A program made the translations under genes and the position numbers. Under the pieces are notes generated by a model. The model had not been told where the DNA came from. It saw nothing but the letters and a program-made list of their open reading frames with translations, and searched no databases. Below, one piece after another: positions 9,220 through 17,940 of a stretch of 64,000 nt of DNA. Positions within the stretch are counted from its first letter, which is position 1. Every line of letters begins with the position of its first letter. This DNA is from UTCFX2 sp002050125 (GTDB lineage Bacteria; Chloroflexota; Anaerolineae; Anaerolineales; UBA4823), in assembly GCA_027494035.1 (NCBI GenBank), contig JAOSJQ010000001.1:2852001-2916000 (forward strand), written 5' to 3'.

Positions 9220-10791
9220 TTATTTGCGGAGCACCGGCGGCAGCCAGGCTGCGTCGTCCGGGCGCAGCAGCTCCCCGTTCAGGTCGATCAGCTCCAGGGT
9301 TTCCAGGTCGAGGTAGGTGAGCCGCCGTTCTTGCGAAATCAGCAGCACGCCGGTTCCGTCCGGCGACCAGCGGATTTGGCGGGTGTTCTGCGGCAGTTCC
9401 GCCAGCGGCGTGAGCAAGCCCTTCTGGCTGTGCAGCTCGAAGAGCAGCAGGCGCGGGCTGGGGGAGAGCAGGCGCACGCCCAGCCCCAGGTAATCGGGCT
9501 GGGAAAACTGCGCCCATTCCAGGCAGATTGTCTGATCCGCGGCGTTTTGCGCCTCGCGCAGCTCGAGCTGAGACAGCACGGTATCGAGATCGAACTGGAA
9601 TTTTTGACCCGCCTGCAGCAACTCGGCGCGGGTGGGCACGACGCTCCAAAGCTGCGCCTCGGCGGGCAGGCGCTGGAGGGGCTGGCTGGCGTGCGCCACG
9701 ACAAAACGCCCGTCCGGCAGCCACGCCAGGCTGGAGTCGCTTTCCTGCAGCAGAAACGAATCGATCACCTGAACCAGCCGCCCGGTTTTGGTGTCCAGCA
9801 CCGCATGCCAGCTCACCGCGGACTGGCGCGGGGCGACGCGCACCAGCGCGAACCGTCCCAGCGGCGACCAGCGCGGTTCGGAGAAACCCGCTTCCACCTG
9901 CACCGGCTGACCCTTCGGGTCGCTGAGTTCCACCTTGCCCGGGCTGAGGTTCTCAGCCGGGGAGCTGCTGTTCTGCGCCAGCCAGACGCCGCGCGGGTCG
10001 GTCCAGAGCAGCGCTTTGCTGTCGGGTGACCAGACGAGCGGGCTGCATTCGCCCTCCGCGGGCGGTTCGTCCCCGGCGGCGCACTCGCCCAACAGGCTGA
10101 CAGCTTCGGGGTCGGCGGCGGGCGCGGCGTAGATTTTGCCGCCGTCCAGCGGCGTGCGGTACGCCAGCCAATTTCCGTCCGGCGAGAGCGCCAGGTCCGC
10201 CAGGTCGGGCTTGAGGCGCAAGAGGGGCTGGGTCTGTTTGGTCTCGAAATCCAGCAATTCCAGGTCGAAAAGCTCCTGACCGTTGGCGGCGATGCCCTTG
10301 CGGCGCAGCAGCGCGAGCGTTTTGCCCGACCGGCTGGCGGAGAACTGCACCACTTTTTCCGCCAGCGCCACCCCGTAGCGCGTGTGCGGATCCCAGCGGA
10401 TCAACCGCCCGGCGGAGATGAAGAGCAGGTCGCTGGTCAGGCGCGAGCGGTTTTTAGCAGCCGGGGTAGAGTGCGCCAGGGTGGGCGCAAAGGCGGGCGC
10501 CGGGGTCGCGGCGAGCGAAGGCTTCCCAACTGCCGGCGGGTCGGTGGGGATGATCTTCTCGGCGGCGGATTGGGGGCTGGCGGCGGGCGGCTGAAGCCCC
10601 GGCTCGAGCAGGCGCTCCGCCTGGGGCGCGGCGGCGGCGGGCGGAGGCGCGGTCGGGGGCAGCGCGGCGCTCAATGCCTTAGGGGTCAGCCCGCAGGCGG
10701 AAACCCCGGCAGCCAGGAGCAGCGCCAGCAGCAGCGGCAGCGCAAGCGCGGCACGCGAAAGGGGCTGAAAGCGGAACGGGTTACGGCTCAA
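9220..10791 (-). CDS. Lipoprotein with TolB/WD40-like beta-propeller
   Basis: 523 residues. A signal peptide ends in a lipobox (AGVSAC, Cys about residue 33), followed by a Pro/Ala-rich linker and then repeated blades with the signature WSPDGxxLL (for example SPDGNWLAY, WSPDSKALLW, WSPDGTGVLL). The fold is a TolB-like propeller, so the protein is membrane-anchored and outward-facing. The start is a TTG at 10791; the ATG just upstream runs into a stop after six codons. It heads the operon with three antiporter-like proteins, 25 bases after the hydantoinase stop, and may be an extracytoplasmic cap or sensor for that membrane complex. Confidence 0.75.
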   Translation of the reverse strand: MSRNPFRFQPLSRAALALPLLLALLLAAGVSACGLTPKALSAALPPTAPPPAAAAPQAERLLEPGLQPPAASPQSAAEKIIPTDPPAVGKPSLAATPAPAFAPTLAHSTPAAKNRSRLTSDLLFISAGRLIRWDPHTRYGVALAEKVVQFSASRSGKTLALLRRKGIAANGQELFDLELLDFETKQTQPLLRLKPDLADLALSPDGNWLAYRTPLDGGKIYAAPAADPEAVSLLGECAAGDEPPAEGECSPLVWSPDSKALLWTDPRGVWLAQNSSSPAENLSPGKVELSDPKGQPVQVEAGFSEPRWSPLGRFALVRVAPRQSAVSWHAVLDTKTGRLVQVIDSFLLQESDSSLAWLPDGRFVVAHASQPLQRLPAEAQLWSVVPTRAELLQAGQKFQFDLDTVLSQLELREAQNAADQTICLEWAQFSQPDYLGLGVRLLSPSPRLLLFELHSQKGLLTPLAELPQNTRQIRWSPDGTGVLLISQERRLTYLDLETLELIDLNGELLRPDDAAWLPPVLRK

Positions 10792-10816
10792 AATGCCTCA
10801 TATTGGCGCGGCTGGT

Positions 10817-12240
10817 TCACAGCACGGCAGCGAACGGCTGGCGGTTCAGGAAGCGCCCGCCCCCGCGCCTGCCAAGCCAGCGCTCGCCGTCGACGATGAC
10901 CTGCCCGCGCAGCAGCACCTTCTCCGGAAAGCCGGTCAATTCCCAGCCTTCGAACAGATTGTAATCGGTGCGGTGGCGGGTGTGCGCCGCGCCGTAGGTC
11001 AGGCGGCGTTCGGGGTCCCAGATCACCAGGTCGGCGTCCGCGCCCGGGGTCAGGCTGCCCTTGCGCGGGTAAAGCCCGAAGATTTTCGCCGGCGAGGCGC
11101 TGGTGAGGGCGACGAACTGGTTGGGGGTCAGGCGCCCGGCGCGCACGCCGTAGCTCCACAGAATCGGCAGCCGGTCGCCCACCGCGGGCAGCCCGTTGGG
11201 GATCTTGGTGAAGTCGTCCACGCCCAGTTCCTTGCCGGGGATGGCGATCCACTCGTCTTCGTAAAGGATCGGCTGCTTGCCGTTGAAGAAGAACGGGCAG
11301 TGGTCGGTGCCGACGGTCTGGATGATCCCCGCGGCGGCCCCTGCCACAGGCGGGCGTTGTCCTCGGGGTTGCGCATCGGCGGCGAGCAGACCCACTTGGC
11401 GCCGTCTGGCTGGCGCAATTGGTCGAGCGTGAAGAACAGGTATTGCGGACAGGTTTCGCCCATCACCGGCAAGCCCTGGCGGCGGGCGTAATCGAGCAGG
11501 TCCACTTCGCCGGCGGCGTTCATGTGCACCAGGTACAACGGCGCGCCGCCCGCCTGGGCAGCCAGCGCGGCCGCCCGCAGCCCGGCTTCGACCGCCCCCC
11601 AGGCGGGGCGGGTCAGCGCGTGCCACTCCGGGCTGGTGTGACCCGCCGCCAGCGCTTCGGCGATCAGAATGTCGATCACGTCGCCGTTCTCGGCGTGCAC
11701 CAGGGTGAGCAAACCGTTGTCGCGCGCCAGCCGCATGACGCGGAAAATCTCGCCGTCTTGCAGGCGCAGCCGGTTGTTGTAGGCGGTGAAAACCTTGACG
11801 GTGGTGATGCCCCAATCGGGCAGGCGCGGCAGTTCCTGTTCGATCCCCGCGTTCAGTTGGGTGATGTTCATGTGAAAGCCGAAGTCGATCGCCGCGCGCG
11901 GGTCGGCTTTGCTGCGCCACAGGCGGATCGATTCTTCCAGGGTGGGGGCGTCTTGCGGGACGAAGTCGATCACGGTGGTCGTCCCGCCGAACGCGGCGGC
12001 TTTGTGCCCGGTGTAGTGATCGTCGGAGGAGACAGTGCCGAACATGGGCAGGTCGAAATGGGTGTGCGGGTCCACGCCGCCCGGAAAGACCAGCTTCCCC
12101 GCCGCGTCGATCATCTGGGCGGCTGGCGCGTCGAGGTTTGCGCCGACCGCGCGGATGGTTTCGCCCTCGATCAGGATGTCCGCCTGGAAGGTGTCTGCGG
12201 CGGTGACCAGCGTGCCGGATTTAATCACAATTGCCATCAT
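10817..12240 (-). CDS. hydA: Dihydropyrimidinase / hydantoinase (HydA/HyuA), one frame break
   Basis: Cytoplasmic zinc amidohydrolase that opens cyclic ureides such as dihydropyrimidines or hydantoins; in anaerobic urate pathways HydA-type enzymes act on a purine ring-opening intermediate. Metal ligands are visible: HTH at residues 59-61, the carbamylated Lys in TTVKVFTAY, His in LVHAENGD and LVHMNAAGE, and the Asp in VGTDHCPF. The frame breaks at the C-run 11338-11341. Adding one G on the coding strand joins LWQG to AAAGIIQTVGTDH and gives a normal length of about 474 residues. It lies 6 kb from the main purine cluster but on the same strand. It is probably a purine or pyrimidine catabolic partner. 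Confidence 0.88.
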
Positions 12241-12248
12241 TGCACCGC

Positions 12249-13337
12249 CTACCTTTCTTCCTCTTCGAGCGGTCTAAAACCGAAACCGAGCACCTCCGTG
12301 GCGGGCATGACGATCACAAACGCGTGCGGGTCTAATTCCGCGACGATGGCTTTGAGCTGCGGCACTTCGGTCACGGTCAGGGCGCACAGCAGGATGGGAT
12401 GCTCCGCGCCGGTGTACATGCCCTTGCCGAGAACCGCGGTGACGCCGCGCTTCATGTCTTTGAGGATCTTTTCGGAAACCGCCGCCTGGTTGCTGGTGAT
12501 AATCATGGTGAGCAGTTGGGTGCGCTTGCGGCTGGGGCGAAACCAGGCTTTTTCCCCCGCCGAGGCTTGCGCGCTGTCGGGAAAGGCTTCCATGGGGAAG
12601 CCAAAGCGCGGCAGCACCTCGCCGGGGGCGCTTTGCATGCGGATGGTCAGGATGCCGACCAGGATGACCGCAATGCAAAAGGCAACCGCCAGCCCAAAGA
12701 CAACCCCGCCGCTGAGCGGACCGATGGCGGCGCGCGTGCGCATTTCTTCGAACGACGCGGCTGGGTGCGGGAAGAGCGAGAGCTGCGCCAGCCAGACCGC
12801 ACCGATGATCCCATAAATATACAGGTAGTTGCGCCGCAGCCGGCGTCCCAGCGCTTCGAGCGTCGAGATCGGAAAGGCGGGGCGGAGCAGGCTTTCGGAC
12901 AGCGTGTCTGCCCAGTCCGCCGCGGGTTGGAACGGCGGCACGAGCATCGGGGCGAAGAAGTCCGTCTCCATCAGGCGCACGCGGTAGCTCCACAGCTCGT
13001 AATAGCGGTAGCGGCGGGCTTCGATCCACAGGAAGATTGTGACCAGCAGGATGTTGACCAGGATGACGGCGTGGTTGCCGGTCTGGGCGAAGGCGATCGA
13101 GACCGCTGCGCCGGTGGTGATGACCGCCCAATTGGTGGTGGTGTCGAGCCGGTTGCGCCAGATGTTGGCGCGCGAGACCTCGGCGCGGAAGAAATGCACC
13201 ATGGCGGTGGTGAACTCGCTGGCGCGCAGGCGGTAGCCGCGGAACGACCAGACGAATTCTCCGGATGAGTCTGCCGGGGCGGCGGCGGGGTTCGGCGCGG
13301 CTTGGGCGGATGAAGTTGGATCGGGGTTGGCGCTCAT
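12249..13337 (-). CDS. DUF2270 membrane protein fused to a DUF2179 (YitT C-terminal) domain
   Basis: 362 residues. After a Pro/Ala-rich head, residues about 28-230 match the DUF2270 layout (ARRYRYYELWSYRVRLMETDFF core, four hydrophobic helices). The last 75 residues (ending in EVLGFGF) match the soluble DUF2179 domain usually found at the end of YitT membrane proteins, where it may bind a small ligand. The stop lies 8 bases before hydA, so the two genes are probably cotranscribed. The function is unknown. The fusion suggests a membrane protein controlled by a cytoplasmic ligand domain. Confidence 0.7.
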   Translation of the reverse strand: MSANPDPTSSAQAAPNPAAAPADSSGEFVWSFRGYRLRASEFTTAMVHFFRAEVSRANIWRNRLDTTTNWAVITTGAAVSIAFAQTGNHAVILVNILLVTIFLWIEARRYRYYELWSYRVRLMETDFFAPMLVPPFQPAADWADTLSESLLRPAFPISTLEALGRRLRRNYLYIYGIIGAVWLAQLSLFPHPAASFEEMRTRAAIGPLSGGVVFGLAVAFCIAVILVGILTIRMQSAPGEVLPRFGFPMEAFPDSAQASAGEKAWFRPSRKRTQLLTMIITSNQAAVSEKILKDMKRGVTAVLGKGMYTGAEHPILLCALTVTEVPQLKAIVAELDPHAFVIVMPATEVLGFGFRPLEEEER

Positions 13338-13354
13338 ATCGGGGACGGCGCTCC

Positions 13355-13948
13355 TTAGACCGGTGGATCGGGTTGCGCAGCATAGCCGGCTTCGAGTTCT
13401 TTGATGCCCAGCAGGGCAGCCAGCAAGCCGGGGTCGATCTCAAAATCGGGCGGCTCTTGCGCGGCGTACCCGTCGGCGGCGTTGAGCCGCTCGCGCAGCG
13501 CCTGCCAGAGGTCCTGGCGGCGCTCGGCGGGGATGACCAGGTCGTGCAGCGAACCCGCCCCGAGCAGCAGCTCGCCGGTGGTGTAGAAGAACGTGACCCG
13601 CCGCCATTGTTCCGCCAGGATTGGGCGCGCCAGGCGGATGAGCGGACCAAGCTGGACCTTGTAGTATTCCTGACGCGCGTGCGGGTGATTCGGCTCGTCG
13701 TGGAACAGTTCGAGGCGGGTGGTCAACTCGTGACCCTGCACCGCGGCGAGGTATTCGACGCGCCATTTGGCGGCGCCAAAAGCCGCGGTCTGGTAGAACG
13801 CCAGGTAATCGACGGCGATCACCCGCGGGGCGGTGCGCAGCGGGATGCGGTACCAGCCCAACAGGCGGGCGATCTCCAGGTCGCGCGGGTTGTTGATCAC
13901 CGCGACCAGGATGAGCGCCGAGGGGGGTATCAAAGGTGGATCCTGCAT
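13355..13948 (-). CDS. Conserved hypothetical protein, 197 aa
   Basis: The start at 13948 is chosen because the protein becomes ordered from there (PSALILVAVINNPRDLEIARLLGWYRIPL) and a plausible promoter lies just upstream. No signal peptide or membrane helix. The family is not recognised. The early VINNPRDLEIARLLGWYRIP pattern and several aromatic/His residues suggest a soluble alpha/beta fold. It precedes the DUF2270 gene by 17 bases. No function is assigned. Confidence 0.6.
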   Translation of the reverse strand: MQDPPLIPPSALILVAVINNPRDLEIARLLGWYRIPLRTAPRVIAVDYLAFYQTAAFGAAKWRVEYLAAVQGHELTTRLELFHDEPNHPHARQEYYKVQLGPLIRLARPILAEQWRRVTFFYTTGELLLGAGSLHDLVIPAERRQDLWQALRERLNAADGYAAQEPPDFEIDPGLLAALLGIKELEAGYAAQPDPPV

Positions 13949-14209
13949 AGTTCTGGGAATAAGTCTACCATTAGAAACGCAAAATGCAAACACGGGTTGC
14001 GCCTCAACACCGCCCCTGCGGTCTTGTTGAGCGAGCGCACCCCCGGATGATGGAAGCGCCGGCGCGGTTTCGATAACTTGATTGCTATCCTGAGTTAATA
14101 TATCCTTAAACACGGAATTTGAGATTTCCGGTTATAATCCGCCCGATTTGTGAAATATCGAGCATATGGAAATTTAAACGGTGAATCGAATGCAAGTTGA
14201 AAAGGATAA
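13949..14209. promoter_or_regulatory. Divergent promoter region left of the IS element
   Basis: 261 bases with no gene. TATAAT at 14133-14138 on the plus strand is the best candidate -10 for the META lipoprotein gene now separated from it by the IS. On the minus strand TTGCAT, 16 bases, TAGACT (with a TG before it) could drive the 13948 gene. Neither -35 is strong. Confidence 0.4.
14202..14209. repeat. Target-site duplication, left copy
   Basis: AAGGATAA, identical to 15406-15413 on the other side of the IS. Confidence 0.9.
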
Positions 14210-14227
14210 CTAGCCACCTGACACTTT
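14210..14227. repeat. IS left terminal inverted repeat
   Basis: CTAGCCACCTGACACTTT; pairs with 15388-15405 with one mismatch at position 6. Confidence 0.92.
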
Positions 14228-14231
14228 GGTC

Positions 14232-15309
14232 TCATTGCTGACAGGACAACAGAATTTGAAACGAATGGGCATTGATCAATTGTCTCTCCAGGTAGCGCAA
14301 GCCGATCTGAAAGACACTCAAGTCGCGGCGATCTTTACGATCCACCAGATGGCGGAGACCGGCTCGGATCGTGCGGGTGCCCACGGCCATGCACCAGACG
14401 TACAAAAATACGACCGCCAGGGTCAAACGCGACAAACGCCGGGCATGGCGCAACATCGTGCTTTCCAGGTCAAAGCCATGTCGTTTCAAATCGCCAAACA
14501 TCTCTTCCGTCCACATCCGGCGCCCATACGCCTGCAATGCCATGCGCCGATCCGGCAAATTGGTGGCCAGGCACCACGGTTCGTTTTCGCCGACTTGCCA
14601 ATGGATCAGCAAGTTGACCGGGTAAATGGCGCTTTCGGTCAGATAACCTTTTCCCAACCAGCGGCTTTGTCCAGCCTTTTCAACCCGTTTGCCAAAGTCC
14701 TGCCACTCTGTTTCGTGTGCCAAACAGGTATGCGTGCTCGTTTTTTGCCGCAACACATAGTCCCAGTGCCATTGGGTCCAACTGTCTGAGCACTTCGACC
14801 GCTCCAAATTCGCAATCACCCACCAACAGCACCGCAATTCCTTTGGGCAACAAGCTGTGGACGTAGCGCAGCAAGGACAGCTGCAAGTAGGCGGTGCTGT
14901 GTCCTTTGACATGGCGTACCCAGGTCCAGGCGATCGGAATGGCGCGATGGCGATAGGCCAGCGACACCATCAAAAGCTGGTAGGTAAAGCCAACTTTGGT
15001 TCCGTCCACGATCAAACGGATCTGATGCCCCGAAGCCGCCTGGGCTGCAATCCACTGCCTGGTAATGGGTTCGTACCAATCGCGCACATGCAAGGCCTCA
15101 TTATCCAGAAAGCGGCTCAAGCGCCGGGTCCAACTGAGCAACTTGGTCGTACTTGGGATTTTGCCAGCGATCCGGCTCAAACACACCGAACGGCTTTGGT
15201 GGATCCCCACCAGCAGCCAGGCAAAGTTGCGAAGCTGAGTAATCCGTTGGGTGGGACGCAGTTCCCGAAGGCGTTGAAACCAAGTATGATAGAGCGTGTT
15301 GATCGGCAT
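14232..15309 (-). CDS. IS4-family DDE transposase (one frame break)
   Basis: About 358 residues when rejoined. The start at 15309 has AAGGAG 7 bases upstream. DDE triad: D in LIVDGTKVG, D in LLVGDCEFG, and the C-terminal box RRMWTEEMFGDLK, which matches the IS4 YREK pattern. The two halves are in different frames. Removing one base from the GGG at 14774-14776 gives the continuous family motif LRQLDQWHWDYVLRQK. The break may be a sequencing error or an inactivating mutation. A programmed shift is unlikely because the A6 run downstream would shift the wrong way. Confidence 0.88.
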
Positions 15310-15387
15310 TTGGATACTCCTTGGGTAAAAAGGTTTGGACAAAACGCATTTTACCGGGGTCCGTTGCCGATCAACTATTCTGTTGTT

Positions 15388-15405
15388 AAAGTGTCAGGTC
15401 GCTAG
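15388..15405. repeat. IS right terminal inverted repeat
   Basis: AAAGTGTCAGGTCGCTAG, complement of the left repeat with one mismatch. Confidence 0.92.
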
Positions 15406-15413
15406 AAGGATAA
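15406..15413. repeat. Target-site duplication, right copy
   Basis: AAGGATAA, directly followed by the AGGAG ribosome site of the META lipoprotein gene. Confidence 0.9.
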
Positions 15414-15421
15414 GGAGAGAA

Positions 15422-17842
15422 ATGTTAAGAATTAACTCGAAGTTGCTGTTTACTGTTGTCGCCGCGGCGGCGGGCTTGAGCATGCTGCTAAGCGCCTGCC
15501 AGCCAGCCCCGGCGCCCACCGAGCCGCCGGCGCCGCCGACCCAGGCGCCAGCAATCCCGCCCACCGAACCGCCAGCGCCGCCGACCGAGGCAGCCGCGCC
15601 GACGCCCGAGCCGGTGGTCGATCTGAGACCGCAGTTGGTGGATCAACCGTGGACGCTGGTCGCCTTTGGCGACGCGGCAAACCCCGCCATCGTCGAGAAA
15701 GACACCCTCGTCACCGCGCTGTTTGCGGCGGATGGCTCGCTGAGCGGTTCAGGTGGCTGCAACAACTACGTCTCGTCTTTTGAGCTGGACGGCGATCAGC
15801 TCACCGTCGCCGACCCGATCGCCTCGACGATGATGTTGTGCGAAAAAGGCATGGATCAAGAGAGCGCCTACCTGAACGCGCTGCAAAACGCCGAGCGGAT
15901 CGCGTTTTCTCCCGAAGGTAGGCTGGAGGTCTATTACAAATCGGGCGGCAGCGCCGAAACCAAACTGGTCTTCACACCGGGCGAGGCCGCGCTGGTTGAC
16001 ACGGTGTGGGTGCTGCAAAGCATGGGCGCGCCGGCAAGCTCCATCCCGGTCGAGAGCGGCGTGGTCATCACCGCAATCTTCACCCCCGAGGGTCGCTTGA
16101 GCGGAACATCGGGGTGCAACACCTATGTCTCCGGCTACACCCTGAAGGACAACCAGATCGAAATCCAACCGCCGGTCTCGACCATGATGGCGTGCGAGTT
16201 TGGCATGGAGCAGGAAGCGGCATACCAGCTAGCCCTGGAAAGCGCCGAAACCTACCAGATCACCGGTTCTACGCTGGAGATCACCTATCAGAACGGCGGC
16301 GTTTTGACGTTCACCGCGCGCAACCTGCCGCTGGAGAACACATTGTGGACCCTGGCGACGATGAATGGCTCGCCCGTCGCGGCGGGCATGACAGCCACTA
16401 CGGCGCTGTTCGAGCCGCAAACCGAGCCTGGCAAAGGCGTGGTCGGCGGGAGCGCGGCATGCAACATTTATCGCGGCGGTTACGAGATCAAAGAAGATGC
16501 GCTGAAGGTCGAACCGCTGGCAACGACCATGATGCTCTGCCCCGGACGACGTGATGCAGGCGGAGACCACCTACATCGACTTGCTGGAGAACGCCCAGAC
16601 TTACCAGGTGTTCGGTCAGACGCTGATCGTCACCTCAGAGGAGGGCAAGCTGGTCTATGCCGCTAACCGCGCACCGCTGGAAGGCACCAACTGGCGCCTG
16701 ACCGCCTTTGGCTCGGTGGAACACCCGCAAACGCCGGTTGAAGGCGCGGATTTCACCGCTCAGTTTGTGCGCCAGCCCGGCGTCCCCTCCGGTCTGATCG
16801 TGGGCGGGACGGGCTGTAACGACTACAACGCCGTGTATGCAGCCAATCTGTCCGAGATCCGGGTCAACACCCCGGCGCGCACGAACAACGCCGGATGCCC
16901 AACCGGGCTGCCCGAGCAGGAACTGCAATACTACCTGGCGTTGGACAGCGCCCACAGCTACCGCATTTTGGGCGATACGCTGGAGATCTTCTACGGTGAG
17001 GGTCAGGCGTTGACCTACACCGCGTTCGTGCCGGCGATCCCCCAACCCGAGGGCGGTCCGCTCACCTGGCTGAACCGCTCGCGCTGGTGGTTGGTCTCGA
17101 TGGGCAACGTCGTGCTGCGCCCTGGAACCACGATCGCCGCTGACTTTGCCATCAACGCCGATGGTATGACCGGCGCGATCAGCGGACCCAGCGGCTGTAA
17201 TACCTATAACGCACCCATCCTGGGCTACTTCCGGGTCGGACCAGCGGTGTCGACCAAGATGCTCTGCGCCGAACCGGCGGGAGTGATGGAGCAGGAATCG
17301 GCGTACCTGGTGATGCTATCAACCGCCAACAGCATCTTCCGCTCCGGAAATCAACTCGTGATCGGCAGCGCTGGAGGCTTGCTGGTTTATTACAACCGAC
17401 CGGTTCCGATCCTGCCGATCGAGCCGCCAGTCACCGCCACGCCGCCGCTGCCGCCGACCGTCACCCCGGAAGCGCCCACAGCTGTGCCCCCGACGCCTGA
17501 AGCGCCCACGCCCGAACCGCCGCCCGCGACGCCCGAACCCACGCTGGAGCCGGTGGAACCGATGCCCCCATCGCCACCGTGCCGGCTGAAGCGCCCCAAG
17601 CGGTGATCTCCGCCCCGGCGGAGGGTCAGGTGGGCAAGGCGCTCATCTTCGACGGCGGCGATTCAACCCCGACCGGGTGGCTGGCGAGCTTTGACTGGAA
17701 TTTCGGCGACGGTACCTATTCGAAGGGCGCCGTGGTCGAACACTTCTTTGCCGCCCCGGGCGTTTACACGGTTACGCTGACCGTGACGGATTTTATCGGT
17801 CAGACTTCGGTGCAAACGGTGCAGGTCGCGGTGCACTACTAA
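15422..17842 (+). CDS. Lipoprotein with five META domains and a C-terminal PKD domain (two frame breaks)
   Basis: About 806 residues when joined. Lipobox LLSAC, then a Pro/Thr/Ala linker, then five META (HslJ-like) domains of about 110-120 residues, each with W-xL near the start, a central GxxGCNxY and TxMxC followed by ESAYL-like. A second Pro-rich linker (bases about 17410-17580) leads to a PKD domain (FDWNFGDGTYS). Frame breaks: one extra base in CCCC 16540-16543 and one missing base near 17560. The start is supported by AAGGAG 7 bases upstream. The protein is surface-exposed and lipid-anchored. META domains are linked to heat-shock or antibiotic tolerance in HslJ, but the role here is unknown. 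The IS separates the gene from its likely native promoter. Confidence 0.82.
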
Positions 17843-17868
17843 AGATCTGCGCGTAGACACATAAACGC

Positions 17869-17905
17869 GAGCAGCCGCCGGTATGTAAGGCGGCTGCTCT
17901 TTTTG
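17869..17905 (+). terminator. Strong intrinsic terminator after META lipoprotein
   Basis: An 11-bp perfect stem GAGCAGCCGCC / GGCGGCTGCTC with a 9-base loop, followed by TTTTTG. It lies between two convergent genes. Confidence 0.92.
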
Positions 17906-17940
17906 TCATTCAGCTTTGAGCGCGCAGGGAGGGAAGGAAC

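Larger units (their letters stand above)
14210..15405 (-). mobile_element. IS4-family insertion sequence, 1196 bp, complete ends
   Basis: Terminal inverted repeats of 18 bp match at 17 positions: the left end begins CTAGCCACCTGACACTTT, the right end is its complement with one change. The direct repeat AAGGATAA flanks both sides exactly (14202-14209 and 15406-15413). The single internal gene is an IS4-type DDE transposase on the minus strand. An 8-bp duplication fits the shorter-TSD subgroups of the IS4 family. Removing the element and one repeat copy restores TTGAAAAGGATAAGGAG in front of the META lipoprotein gene. Confidence 0.93.

Noticed and set aside
14740..14760. A6 run in the transposase as a programmed -1 slippery site
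   Set aside because: The heptamer A AAA AAC is in register, but the downstream frame needed is +1, not -1, and the protein motif breaks earlier at the GGG 14774-14776.
15335..15421. Upstream extension of the META lipoprotein into the IS right end
   Set aside because: The extra residues come from IS sequence and precede a perfect lipoprotein signal peptide that has its own AAGGAG at 15422.
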